DNA of 64,000 bases from the NCBI RefSeq assembly GCF_005222205.1, contig NZ_CP032347.1, forward strand, positions 434,001-498,000. The letters are read 5' to 3'. Below the pieces are notes generated by a model that was given only the letters and a program-made list of their open reading frames with translations, searched no databases and was not told the DNA's origin. Position numbers and translations under genes: made by a program. The stretch comes from Azospirillum brasilense. GTDB lineage: Bacteria > Pseudomonadota > Alphaproteobacteria > Azospirillales > Azospirillaceae. Below, piece after piece: positions 40,086-49,200 of this stretch (position 1 is its first letter; each line of letters begins with the position of its first letter).

Positions 40086-42080
40086 ATGAACCCCCTCCGG
40101 ACGTTCAGCCTTGCGACGAAGCTGACCATTCTGTGCACGCTCGGTCTGATTGCCCTGTCCGGCGCGCTGACCTATGCGACGATCGTCAAGGTCACCGCCA
40201 GCATCGGCAAGGACGCGGCGGAGCGGAGGGAGCAGGCCATCACCAACTTCCGGATGCTGCTCGACCAGAAAGGGTCCGAGTACCGGCTCAAGGACGGCGC
40301 GCTCTACATCGACGATGTCAAGCTGGACGGGGCGAACGACATCGTCGACACCGTCCGCAGCGTGACCGGCGGCGTGGCCACCATCTTCCGCGGCGACACC
40401 CGCGTGGCGACAAACATCCACAACCCGGACGGCAGCCGGGCCGTCGGGACCAAACTGGCCCGCGGCCCGGTCTACAGCGCCGTCATCGACGGCAAGGAGC
40501 CCTTCCGCGGCGAGGCCGACATCCTGGGCGAGGCCTATTTCACCGCCTACGACCCAATCATCGACCAGAACGGCGAGGTGATCGGCGTCCTGTTCGTCGG
40601 CCTGAAGAAGAGCGTCGCCTTGGGCGTGCTGGAGGAGGTGGTTCCCAACATCATCCAGGTGGCGGCGATCATCACCATCGGCATGTCCTTGGTGATGCTG
40701 CTGGTGGTCCGGCGCCAGTTCCGCACGCTGGACCAGATCCGCGCCACCATGTTCCAGCTGGCCGACGAGCGCTACGAGGTGACGGTGCCCGGCCTGGACC
40801 GCCGGGACGAGATCGGCGCCATGGCGAAGACCGTCGAGATCTTCCGCCAGAAGGGCATCGACAACCAGCGCCTGCGCGAGACGCAGGAGCGCGAGCGCCG
40901 CGAGGCCGAGGCCGCCAAGATCGCCGCCCTGGAATCCATGGCCCGCACGGTGGAGCAGGAAACCCGCACCGCCGTGGACCGCGTCGCCGAACGCTCCGTC
41001 TCGATGGACAGCAACGCCCAGGCGATGGCCAGCTCGGCCGAGACCGTTTCCGCCAACTCGCAGAGCGTGGCGGCGGCGGCGGAACAGGCGCTGGGCAACG
41101 CCCAGGCCGTGGCGGCGGCCACCGACCAGCTCACCGCCTCCATCGCCGAGATCACCGGGCAGGTCACCTTCGCCAGCCAGATTTCCCGCCGCGCGGTGGA
41201 AAGCGGCCGCAAGACCGAGGACGTGGTGCTTTCCCTGTCCGAGGCCATCGGCCACATCGGGGAGGTCGCCACCTTCATCCAGGACATCGCCAGCCAGACC
41301 AACCTGCTGGCGCTGAACGCCACCATCGAGGCGGCGCGCGCGGGTGAGGCCGGCAAGGGCTTCGCGGTGGTGGCCCAGGAGGTGAAGAACCTCGCCACCC
41401 AGACATCCAAGTCGGCCGAAGAGATTTCGCGCCAGATCACCGATCTGCAAAGCATGACCGCCGGGGCCGTCGACGCGGTGCAGGACATCGGGCGGACCAT
41501 CACCGAGATCGATGGCGTCGCCAGCAGCATCGCCAGCGCCATGGACGAGCAGGGGGCAGCGACCAGCGAGATTTCGCGCAACGTCGGCCAGACCGCCGCC
41601 GCCGCCCAGGAAGTGTCGTCCCGCATCGCCCATGTGTCGGAGGAGGCGGCGGTGACCGGCAGCCGCGCCGACGAGGTGCGCCGGGTGGCGTCCGACGTGG
41701 CGGGGAGCATCGACCATCTGCGCCAGATGCTGGTCCGCGCCGTCCGCACCGCCACCCCCGAGGTGGACCGCCGCCGCGCCCCGCGGTTCGAGGTCAACCT
41801 GCCCTGCACCATCGCCGGGGCGGTTGGGTCGCTGTCGGGACAGCTCACCAACCTGTCGGAAGGCGGCGCCACCATCCGCGGCCTGGACCGGACCCAGCTG
41901 GGCAGCCGCGGCGTGCTGACCATTCCCGGCTGCACCAACTCCATCCCCTTCGCCGTGCTGGGGGGCAAGGAGCAGGATCTGCATGTCCGGTTCGAACTGG
42001 CGCCGGACGTCGCCGACCGCTTCGCCGCGGACATCCAGCGTCTTACCGCGGGCCTGCACCCGCTTCCGGCGGTCGCCTGA
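40086..42080 (+). CDS. Transmembrane chemoreceptor: sCache-HAMP-MCP-PilZ
   Basis: 664 residues, by coincidence exactly the length of its divergent neighbour. TM1 is near 15-35 (LTILCTLGLIALSGALTYA). A periplasmic single-Cache-like domain follows (KGSEYRLKDGALYIDDVKL, FRGDTRVATNI, EAYFTAYDPIIDQNGEVIG). TM2 is near 195-217, then HAMP, a long coiled-coil MCP domain with the tip SQTNLLALNATIEAARAG near 406, and a C-terminal PilZ domain (RRRAPRFEV, then LTNLSEGGATIRG). The RxxxR and N-x-S-x-x-G motifs predict c-di-GMP control of signalling. No CheR/CheB pentapeptide tail. ATG 40086 is taken; a longer frame from 39996 is in the leader. Confidence 0.92.
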   Translation: MNPLRTFSLATKLTILCTLGLIALSGALTYATIVKVTASIGKDAAERREQAITNFRMLLDQKGSEYRLKDGALYIDDVKLDGANDIVDTVRSVTGGVATIFRGDTRVATNIHNPDGSRAVGTKLARGPVYSAVIDGKEPFRGEADILGEAYFTAYDPIIDQNGEVIGVLFVGLKKSVALGVLEEVVPNIIQVAAIITIGMSLVMLLVVRRQFRTLDQIRATMFQLADERYEVTVPGLDRRDEIGAMAKTVEIFRQKGIDNQRLRETQERERREAEAAKIAALESMARTVEQETRTAVDRVAERSVSMDSNAQAMASSAETVSANSQSVAAAAEQALGNAQAVAAATDQLTASIAEITGQVTFASQISRRAVESGRKTEDVVLSLSEAIGHIGEVATFIQDIASQTNLLALNATIEAARAGEAGKGFAVVAQEVKNLATQTSKSAEEISRQITDLQSMTAGAVDAVQDIGRTITEIDGVASSIASAMDEQGAATSEISRNVGQTAAAAQEVSSRIAHVSEEAAVTGSRADEVRRVASDVAGSIDHLRQMLVRAVRTATPEVDRRRAPRFEVNLPCTIAGAVGSLSGQLTNLSEGGATIRGLDRTQLGSRGVLTIPGCTNSIPFAVLGGKEQDLHVRFELAPDVADRFAADIQRLTAGLHPLPAVA

Positions 42081-42113
42081 GGCGGAAGGCTTCGAGCCTT
42101 GCGGCGTGCCCGA

Positions 42114-42371
42114 TCAGCCCGGCTTACCCGCCTCCCGATTGCGGGGCCGCTTACCGGCATCCTCCTTCGGAGTGGGTGGGGCCGCGTGCTGGTCGGGAAG
42201 GTCACGCCTCTGGCCGGTGTCCGCCCCGACCGTCTCCGTGACCTCCGGTCCGCCGGCGGCGCTCGCGGGAGTCCCTTCTGGAGCCCCGCCGGACAGGCCC
42301 ATCCCCTGGCCGGCGCGCCCCGGCGTGACCGGTCCGCCGCCCTTGCGACTGTCGCGATCCGTGCCGTTCAT
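42114..42371 (-). CDS. Small disordered hydrophilic protein coupled to DUF4142 gene
   Basis: 85 residues rich in Gly, Pro, Asp, Arg and Thr, with no hydrophobic segment and no family I recognise. Its ATG overlaps the stop of the DUF4142 gene (ATGA at 42368-42371), the main argument for expression. In GC-rich DNA such a frame could arise by chance, so confidence is moderate. Confidence 0.5.
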   Translation of the reverse strand: MNGTDRDSRKGGGPVTPGRAGQGMGLSGGAPEGTPASAAGGPEVTETVGADTGQRRDLPDQHAAPPTPKEDAGKRPRNREAGKPG

Positions 42372-43018
42372 CGTGTCCGCTCCAACCCGTGGCCGTGGGT
42401 TGCGGCGGCGCCGGTGCCCGCGGGCTGGGACAATTGCGCCAGCGGACTGCCGAGCGCGCGCAGTTCGCGCGCGTGCATCTGCAGGCCGGGTAGCCATTTG
42501 GCGGCGAAGGCCCGGACGTCCGGGTCGGTGCCGCCCTGGGCCTGCGCGTTGAACAGGGCGACCGACACCTCATGCTCGGCGATCTGCTGCTGCAGATACT
42601 GCCGGTCGAACGCGGTGCCCTGAAGCGAGGCCAACGCGTCGGCGACCGCCTGCCGGCCGGGGTCCGGGGCGGTGGGCGGCGTGACGCCCTTGGCCTGGGC
42701 GAGCCGGGCGAGTTCCTGGTTGGCCTGGGTGTGGTCGGCGGCGATGCGCCGGCCAAGGTCGCGCACGGTGGCGCTGGATGCCTGCCGCTGGGCCAGCGTG
42801 CCCATCGCCACCTCGCCGAAGCCGCCGTAGGCCGCCTGGGTCAGAAAGGACTGGTCCGCCACCGTCAGCGTCGACGAGGCGCCTGACCCGGAGCTTCCCA
42901 TCTGGGACGCGGAGGCACCGGAACTGCCCATCGGTGGCACGAGGCCCGGCTCGCTCGAACAGGCGGCGAGCGCGAGGATGGACACGGCGGCAAGGGCCGC
43001 GGTTCGCAACATGGGCAT
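42368..43018 (-). CDS. DUF4142-family lipoprotein
   Basis: 216-residue envelope protein with a lipoprotein signal: hydrophobic core AALAAVSILALAACSS with the lipobox LAAC, then a Ser/Gly-rich linker. The remainder is a four-helix ferritin-like DUF4142 domain (DQSFLTQAAYGGFGEVAMGTL, VRDLGRRIAADHTQANQEL, FDRQYLQQQIAEHEV). Function of the family is unknown; many members are induced by stress. Start ATG 43018 has GGGAGG 5 bases upstream. Confidence 0.85.
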   Translation of the reverse strand: MPMLRTAALAAVSILALAACSSEPGLVPPMGSSGASASQMGSSGSGASSTLTVADQSFLTQAAYGGFGEVAMGTLAQRQASSATVRDLGRRIAADHTQANQELARLAQAKGVTPPTAPDPGRQAVADALASLQGTAFDRQYLQQQIAEHEVSVALFNAQAQGGTDPDVRAFAAKWLPGLQMHARELRALGSPLAQLSQPAGTGAAATHGHGLERTR

Positions 43019-43320
43019 TCCGACCTCCCGATATGCAATCTTGCGTTGGGACACACCGGTCCCCCAACAGCTTCCTGTTCTCCTTGTGCCTGGCGATGAG
43101 CGTTTTTACGGGTCCCCTGCCCACAAGGGCAGTTTGACCGATGCCATCCTCATAGGATGGACCGCAGAGAGGCGGGCGGCGCTGTCCGGACGGGCATGCC
43201 CTTGCGGCCGGCCGCCGGTTGGATGAGTCGTCTTGAAGGGATGGACGGTGCCATCGGGCGCCGGTCGCGGGAGGGGGCGTCGCCCCTCCCGGTTCCGCAG
43301 CGCATGTCCTTGCGGACGTG
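43019..43320. other. Gene-free region between cytochrome c and DUF4142 genes, with hairpin
   Basis: 302 bp without a supported gene. It holds the promoter of the DUF4142 gene (not resolved), a CCATCC-TCATA-GGATGG hairpin near 43143-43159, and a strong 9-bp hairpin at 43268-43291 (CGGGAGGGG, loop GCGTCG, CCCCTCCCG). The latter lies 30 bp past the cytochrome c stop and may end that transcript; no T-run is present. Confidence 0.45.
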
Positions 43321-43692
43321 TCAGCTGTTCTTCTTCAGGAAGGCGATCAGGTCCTTGCGGGCCTGCTCGTTCTTCACGCCGGCGAAGGCCATCTTGTTGC
43401 CGGGGACGGTGCCCTTCGGGTCGGTCAGGTACTTGTCGAGATTGGCCTCGTCCCAGGTCAGCCCGGCGCCCTTCATCGCGTCGGAATACTTGAAGCTCTC
43501 GATGGAGCCCGACGGACGGCCGATGACGCCGTGCAGGTTCGGACCGACGCGGTTGGGGCCGCCGGCCTCGATGGTGTGGCAGGCCTTGCACTGGTTGAAC
43601 ACCTTCTCGCCCGCATCGGCGTCCTGCGCCGAGGCGATTCCGGGAAGGGCGGCGAACAGGCCGAAGGCCAGAACGGCAACACTACGCTTCAT
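43321..43692 (-). CDS. Class I cytochrome c (c2/c550-like)
   Basis: 123-residue periplasmic electron carrier. Signal peptide of about 22 residues (VAVLAFGLFAALPGIASA), one haem-binding site CKACH near 35-39, then GPNRVGPNLHGVIGR, and the axial Met in VPGNKMAFAGV. The C-terminal helix RKDLIAFLKK is typical of mitochondrial-type and bacterial c2 cytochromes. It probably shuttles electrons between the bc1 complex and an oxidase. Start ATG 43692. Monocistronic by position. Confidence 0.93.
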   Translation of the reverse strand: MKRSVAVLAFGLFAALPGIASAQDADAGEKVFNQCKACHTIEAGGPNRVGPNLHGVIGRPSGSIESFKYSDAMKGAGLTWDEANLDKYLTDPKGTVPGNKMAFAGVKNEQARKDLIAFLKKNS

Positions 43693-43986
43693 TGCACTAT
43701 CCTTGATTTCCAATGCCCAAAAGACAGGCACGGCCACCCAAGGTCCGCAGGGCGTCCTGCGTTCCTCGCTTCGCCACAATCAATATTCGTCGCATCGGTG
43801 CGCGGCGTTCGCCGCTCCGTTACTTGGCCTCGATCATGACAAGCGGCTTGGGAAACCAGCCGCCACCTCGGCCGGCGTTTTAATCCCGCTATGCTGGCAT
43901 GCACAATGCCGGGAGTGGGCGGAGGGCACGCCCTGCGACAAAATGACCAACTCTTTGCGAAAATTTTTCGGGATTAAATTTCGCGG

Positions 43987-45273
43987 TCACTTCAACCGGC
44001 AATGGACAAGCGTCGTCCCGGTGGTGTTGGCCTTTTCGATGTCGGTGTCGCGCAGGTCGGCGCCCGACAGATTGCAGTTGGTCAGGTCCGCCCCGGTCAG
44101 CCGCGCGCCCCGCAGGTCGGCACCGCGGATGTCGCTGTCAGCCAGTTGGGCGTTGCGCAGATTGGTCGGCCACATGCGTCCGGTGGACTGTCCGTCCGCC
44201 GCCAGAAGCTCGATGGCGCGCATCACCGCGTTGCGCATCATGGCGCGGGTCAGGTCGCAGCCTTCGAAGCTGGCGCCGGACAATTCCGAATTCTCGAAAC
44301 AGGCTTCGCGCATGCGGCAACCGGGAAACTGGGCGATCTGCAGCTTGCTGTCGCGGAAGCTCGCCCGCGTGAAGTCGCAGTTGCGGAAGATCGCCCCGCT
44401 CAGGTCGCAGCCGTCGAAATCCGTCCCGACGAAGGCCGCATCGGACACGTCGAACCGTTTGCCCTGCTTGCCGTTGCTGTTGATCCAACGGATATGGCCA
44501 TCCAGCCCCTCCCGGATTTCCGGCGGGAAGTCCGACTGGTTGCGGTGATAGATGGCGCCCGTCATACGCGCCTCCGCCCAGTCGGCGGTGGCCATGGCGA
44601 CGTTGCGCAGTTCGGCGTCGCGCAGGTCGGCGCCCTGGAAGGTGGCGCCGGCGACGGAGGCGTTGTTCAGGATGGCGCCCTTCAGCTTCGCCATGCTGAA
44701 ATCGGCGCCCCGCAGATCGGCGCCGCTGAGATTGGCGCCGAACAGGGCGGCGTTGCTGAAGTCCGCCCCCTCCAGGCTGGCGCGGGTCAGGTTGGCGCCG
44801 GTCAGGTCGGCGTCGGTGAAGTTCGCGTTGACCAGGACGGCTTCCCGCAGCGCCGCCTCCTGCCGGGCCTTGCGCCGGTCCTTCCACAGCACGAGCTGTC
44901 CCGGTCGCAGGTCCGCCCGTTCGAACAGGGTGTTGCGCAGGCACGCCTTGGTGAAGTTGGCCCCGCGCATGTCCGCCCCGACCAGCGAAGCCTCCCGCAG
45001 GTCGGCGGACACGAAGCTGGCGCCGAACAGATCCGCCCCATCGAAGTTGCAGCGCTGGAGGACGCTGCGCCGGAAATTCGCTCCCGTCAGAATTGCGTCC
45101 GACAGGAGCAGCCCCGACAGGTCGAAACCGGTCAGGTCCGCCGCCTTCAATTGAAGGCGCAGTCCATTCGGGCGCGCCGCCAGATAGAGCCGGTGGGCTC
45201 TGATGGCCTGCGCGAGATCCTCCAGGCTCAGGTCCGCCCCATCGCCCGGCCCGCTTGTCGGGGCACCACTCAT
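43987..45273 (-). CDS. Pentapeptide-repeat protein
   Basis: 428 residues, mostly tandem A(D/N)Lxx repeats forming a right-handed quadrilateral beta-helix: for example TGFDLSGLLLSDAILTGANF near the N-terminus, a long central block (ADLTGANLTRASLEGADF), and a final block ending in ANTTGTTLVHC. A charged insertion, LVLWKDRRKARQEAALRE, interrupts the first block, and a second break occurs around GLDGHIRWINSNGKQ. Start ATG 45273 is preferred; frames extend to 45414 but that stretch is AT-rich and looks like leader. Function unknown; DNA mimicry is known only for some members of the fold. Confidence 0.88.
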   Translation of the reverse strand: MSGAPTSGPGDGADLSLEDLAQAIRAHRLYLAARPNGLRLQLKAADLTGFDLSGLLLSDAILTGANFRRSVLQRCNFDGADLFGASFVSADLREASLVGADMRGANFTKACLRNTLFERADLRPGQLVLWKDRRKARQEAALREAVLVNANFTDADLTGANLTRASLEGADFSNAALFGANLSGADLRGADFSMAKLKGAILNNASVAGATFQGADLRDAELRNVAMATADWAEARMTGAIYHRNQSDFPPEIREGLDGHIRWINSNGKQGKRFDVSDAAFVGTDFDGCDLSGAIFRNCDFTRASFRDSKLQIAQFPGCRMREACFENSELSGASFEGCDLTRAMMRNAVMRAIELLAADGQSTGRMWPTNLRNAQLADSDIRGADLRGARLTGADLTNCNLSGADLRDTDIEKANTTGTTLVHCRLK

Positions 45274-45700
45274 CCCGCTTCCCAGCACCCCTGCAATCGA
45301 CTCCACGCCCGCCTCGTGGACAGTAACAAGCTTACGCGCAAAATTACTTGCAAAATTGTTAAAAAGGCCGCACATCCCCACATAGCTGCCGCGCGGTTGC
45401 ACCGCGCATTTCAATCGAACCCAAGCAAAGACGGCCCAAACGCGCCGGATTCGCTCTATTCCATATTGAATTTAAGGAATATGCTTGCTCTCTTTTGGAG
45501 TGCAGCCACCCTACTGGGTATAACCTGTTGGGGGTATTTGACCTTTTCTCCCTTAATTGCCTCACCCCTCCGTGCTACTCGTCCCGGTCAGCTTCGCCGG
45601 TATCCGACGTGTCCGCTCGGGTTCCGGCGGCGGGCGGGATAGGCGCCTCATCGACGCCGCTCCGGCACCGCAGCCGGCAGAACGACAAGAGGGATAAGGG
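45274..45700. promoter_or_regulatory. AT-rich divergent regulatory region with candidate promoter
   Basis: 427 bp between the divergent pentapeptide and receiver genes, with no convincing gene. AT-rich blocks lie at about 45325-45370 and 45460-45500. On the plus strand TTGGAG (45495-45500) and TATAAC (45519-45524), 18 bp apart, form a plausible promoter for the receiver gene. The minus-strand promoter for the pentapeptide gene is not pinned down. Confidence 0.4.
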
Positions 45701-46132
45701 ATGACCAACCCGATCAACAGGTCACCACAGACCGGGGCGGACGGGACCGCGCCTGTCGCAGCCGGCCCCGTACGGGTCCTGGTCGTCGAGGATGAGACGA
45801 TCGTCGCCATGTATTTGACCGATATGCTGGAGGAATTGTCCTACGAGGTCTGCGGAGTCGCCGCCAACGCCGCCGACGCGCTGAAGATCGCGGAACGGGA
45901 ACGCCCCGCCCTGGCCCTGGTGGACATCGGCCTCGCCGGTCCGCAGGATGGCATCGAGACGGCACAGGCCCTGCGCGAGCGCTTCGCCGTGGGCAGCATC
46001 TTCATGTCCGGGGCCAGCGACCCCGTCCTGCTGGAGCGCGCCCGCGCCGCCGGCCCGCACGGCTTCATTCAGAAGCCCTACGACGAGCGCCAGTTGAAGA
46101 CCCTGCTCAACAACGCCGCCCCCCAACATTAG
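45701..46132 (+). CDS. Single-domain response regulator receiver
   Basis: 143-residue receiver without output domain. Acidic pair in VLVVEDETIVAMYL, phospho-acceptor Asp in LALVDIGLAG, Ser in IFMSGAS and the conserved Lys-Pro in FIQKPYDERQ. A disordered N-terminal leader of about 22 residues precedes it. The DIGLAG-type loop is common in receivers of HWE-kinase pathways. It is 141 bp upstream of the large poly-HAMP kinase on the same strand and may act in the same phosphorelay. Confidence 0.9.
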   Translation: MTNPINRSPQTGADGTAPVAAGPVRVLVVEDETIVAMYLTDMLEELSYEVCGVAANAADALKIAERERPALALVDIGLAGPQDGIETAQALRERFAVGSIFMSGASDPVLLERARAAGPHGFIQKPYDERQLKTLLNNAAPQH

Positions 46133-46273
46133 CTTCCGCCGCCATCCGCTTGACGTCCCATGGCTGCGCCGCTCCGGCGCGCGGCCATTCCGGCGTTCCG
46201 CCGGACGCGCCGCCGATCCGGCGCGAGGGGATATCCGAGACACAGGCCTGGACTTCTTAGGGACCATCGCGTC

Positions 46274-49200
46274 ATGACGATGACCGACGCTCACGACCGG
46301 CTTTCCCCCCAGCTTCTCCTGCGCGCGCTGCGCCAGTTCCGCAAGGGCGACTTCTCCGTGCGCCTGCCGCTCGACCTGGACGGGCTGGACGGCGAGATCG
46401 CCGCCGCCTTCAACGACGTGGTGGAGATGAACGAAGCCCTGGTGGAGGACGTCGGCCGGGTCAGCGTCGCCATCGGGAAGGAGGGCCGGATCAGCCAGCG
46501 CGTCCGCCTGCCCACCGCGTCCGGCGGCTGGGGCGCCTGCGTGGACAGCGTCAACGCCATGGTCGCCGACCTCACCCAGCCGACCCGGGAGATGGCCCGG
46601 GTCATCGGCGCTGTCGCCAAGGGTGACCTGTCGCAGTCGATGCCGCTGGAGGTCGACGGGCGCCCGCTCCAGGGCGACTTCCTCCAGACGGCCCGGACGG
46701 TCAACCGGATGGTCGAGCAGCTCGTCACCGTCACGGCGGAGCTGACGCGGGTGGCGCGCGAGGTCGGCATCGAAGGCAAGCTGGGCGAGCAGGCCCAGGT
46801 GAAGGACGTCGCCGGCACCTGGAAGGACCTCACCGACAACGTCAACCTGATGGCCGCCAACCTGACGGCCCAGGTCCGCAACATCGCCGACGTCACCACG
46901 GCGGTGGCGAAGGGCGACCTGTCGCGCAAGATCACCGTGGACGTGAAGGGCGAAATCCGCGAGCTGAAGGACACCATCAACACGATGGTCGACCAGCTCA
47001 ACAGCTTCGCCAGCGAGGTCACCCGCGTCGCCCGCGAGGTCGGCAGCGAGGGCAAGCTGGGCGGTCAGGCCCAGGTGAAGGGCGTCGCCGGCACCTGGAA
47101 GGACCTCACCGACAACGTCAACCTGCTGACCGGCAACCTGACCAATCAGGTCCGCAACATCGCCGACGTGACCACCGCGGTGGCCAACGGCGACCTGTCG
47201 CGCAAGATCACCGTGGACGTGAAAGGCGAGATCCGCGAGCTGAAGGATACCATCAACACGATGGTCGACCAGCTCAACAGCTTCGCCAGCGAGGTCACGC
47301 GCGTCGCCCGCGAGGTCGGCACCGAAGGCAAGCTGGGCGGTCAGGCTCAGGTGAAGGGCGTCGCCGGCACCTGGAAGGACCTCACCGACAACGTCAACGC
47401 GATGGCGACCAACCTGACCAGCCAAGTCCGCAACATCGCGGAGGTCACCACGGCGGTTGCGAAGGGCGACCTGTCGCGCAAGATCACCGTGGACGTGAGG
47501 GGCGAAATCCTGGAGCTGAAGGACACCATCAACACGATGGTCGACCAGCTCAACAGCTTCGCTTCGGAAGTCACCCGCGTCGCCCGCGAGGTCGGCAGCG
47601 AGGGCAAGCTGGGCGGTCAGGCCCAGGTGAAGGGCGTCGCCGGCACCTGGAAGGACCTCACCGACAACGTCAACCTGCTGACCGGCAACCTGACCAATCA
47701 GGTCCGCAACATCGCCGACGTGACCACCGCGGTGGCCAACGGCGACCTGTCGCGCAAGATCACCGTGGACGTGAAGGGCGAAATCCTGGAGCTGAAGGAC
47801 ACCATCAACACGATGGTCGACCAGCTCAACAGCTTCGCCAGCGAGGTCACGCGCGTCGCCCGCGAGGTCGGCACCGAAGGCAAGCTGGGCGGTCAGGCCC
47901 AGGTGAAGGGCGTCGCCGGCACCTGGAAGGACCTCACCGACAACGTGAACATGATGGCCGCCAACCTGACCGGTCAGGTGCGCGGCATCGCCGAGGTCGT
48001 CACGGCGGTCGCCGAGGGCAACCTGAAGCGCAAGCTGACCGTGGCGGCGCGCGGCGAGATCGCGGCACTGGCCGACACCATAAACGGCGTGATCGAGACG
48101 CTGGCCATCTTCGCCGATCAGGTCACCAACGTGGCGCGCGAGGTCGGCATCGAAGGCAAGCTGGGCGGTCAGGCCAAGGTGCCCGGCGCCACCGGCGTGT
48201 GGGGCGACCTGACCGACAACGTGAACCAGCTCGCCGCCAACCTGACCACCCAGGTCCGCGCCATCGCCGAGGTGGCGACCGCGGTGACCAAGGGCGACCT
48301 CACCCGCTCCATCGCCGTCGAGGCGTCGGGCGAGGTGGCGTCGCTGAAGGACAACATCAACGAGATGATCCGCAACCTGCGCGACACGACGCAGAAGAAC
48401 GCGGAACAGGACTGGCTGAAGACCAACATCGCCAAATTCACCCGGATGCTTCAGGGCGAGCGCGATCTGGTCACCGTCACCAACATGATCCTGTCGGAGA
48501 TCGCGCCGCTGGTGAACGCCCAGCACGGCGTCCTCTACGTCACCAGCCGCGACGGCGACGAGCCGGTCCTCGATCTGGTCGCCAGCTACGCCCTGAAGGA
48601 GCGCGACGGGCTGGGCACCCGCTTCACGCTGAAGCAGGGTCTGGTCGGCCAGTGCGCCCACGAGAAGAAGCCGATCCTGCTGACCAACGTGCCGAAGGAC
48701 TATGTGCGCATCAGCTCCGGCCTCGGCGAGGCGGCGCCGCTCAACATCATCGTCCTGCCCGTGCTGTTCGAGAACGAGGTGAACGCCGTGCTGGAGTTGG
48801 CCTCCTTCGGCCATTTCAGCGAGACGCACCGCTCCTTCCTGGAGCAGCTGACGGAAAGCATTGGGATCGTCCTCAACACCATCGCCACCAACATGCGGAC
48901 CGAAGGGCTGCTCAAGCAGTCGCAGCGCCTGACCGCCGAGCTGCAGAGCCAGCAGGAGGAGCTGAAGACCACCAACGAGCGGCTGGAGCATCAGGCCGCC
49001 TCGCTCCGCCAGTCGGAGGAGCTGCTGATGGCCCAGCAGGAAAAGCTGCGCCAGACCAACGAGGCGCTGGAGGAGAAGGCGGAGCAGCTCTCCCTCACCT
49101 CCAAATACAAGTCGCAGTTCCTGGCGAACATGAGCCACGAGCTGCGCACCCCGCTGAACAGCCTGCTGATCCTGTCCAAGCTGCTGTCCGACAACGGCGA

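Noticed and set aside
37742..42080. Equal length of the two divergent chemoreceptor genes as evidence of duplication
   Set aside because: N-terminal domains differ completely and only the MCP and PilZ parts are alike, so the equal length looks like coincidence.
43693..43986. Small frames between cytochrome c and pentapeptide genes
   Set aside because: No ribosome site, no family and poor codon bias; the stretch has only a GCGGC/GCCGC hairpin near 43850 and an AT-rich end.
46739..48394. Regular direct repeats that could be read as a CRISPR array
   Set aside because: The 276-bp period with near-identical sequence throughout is in frame and encodes HAMP units; there are no unique spacers or cas genes.
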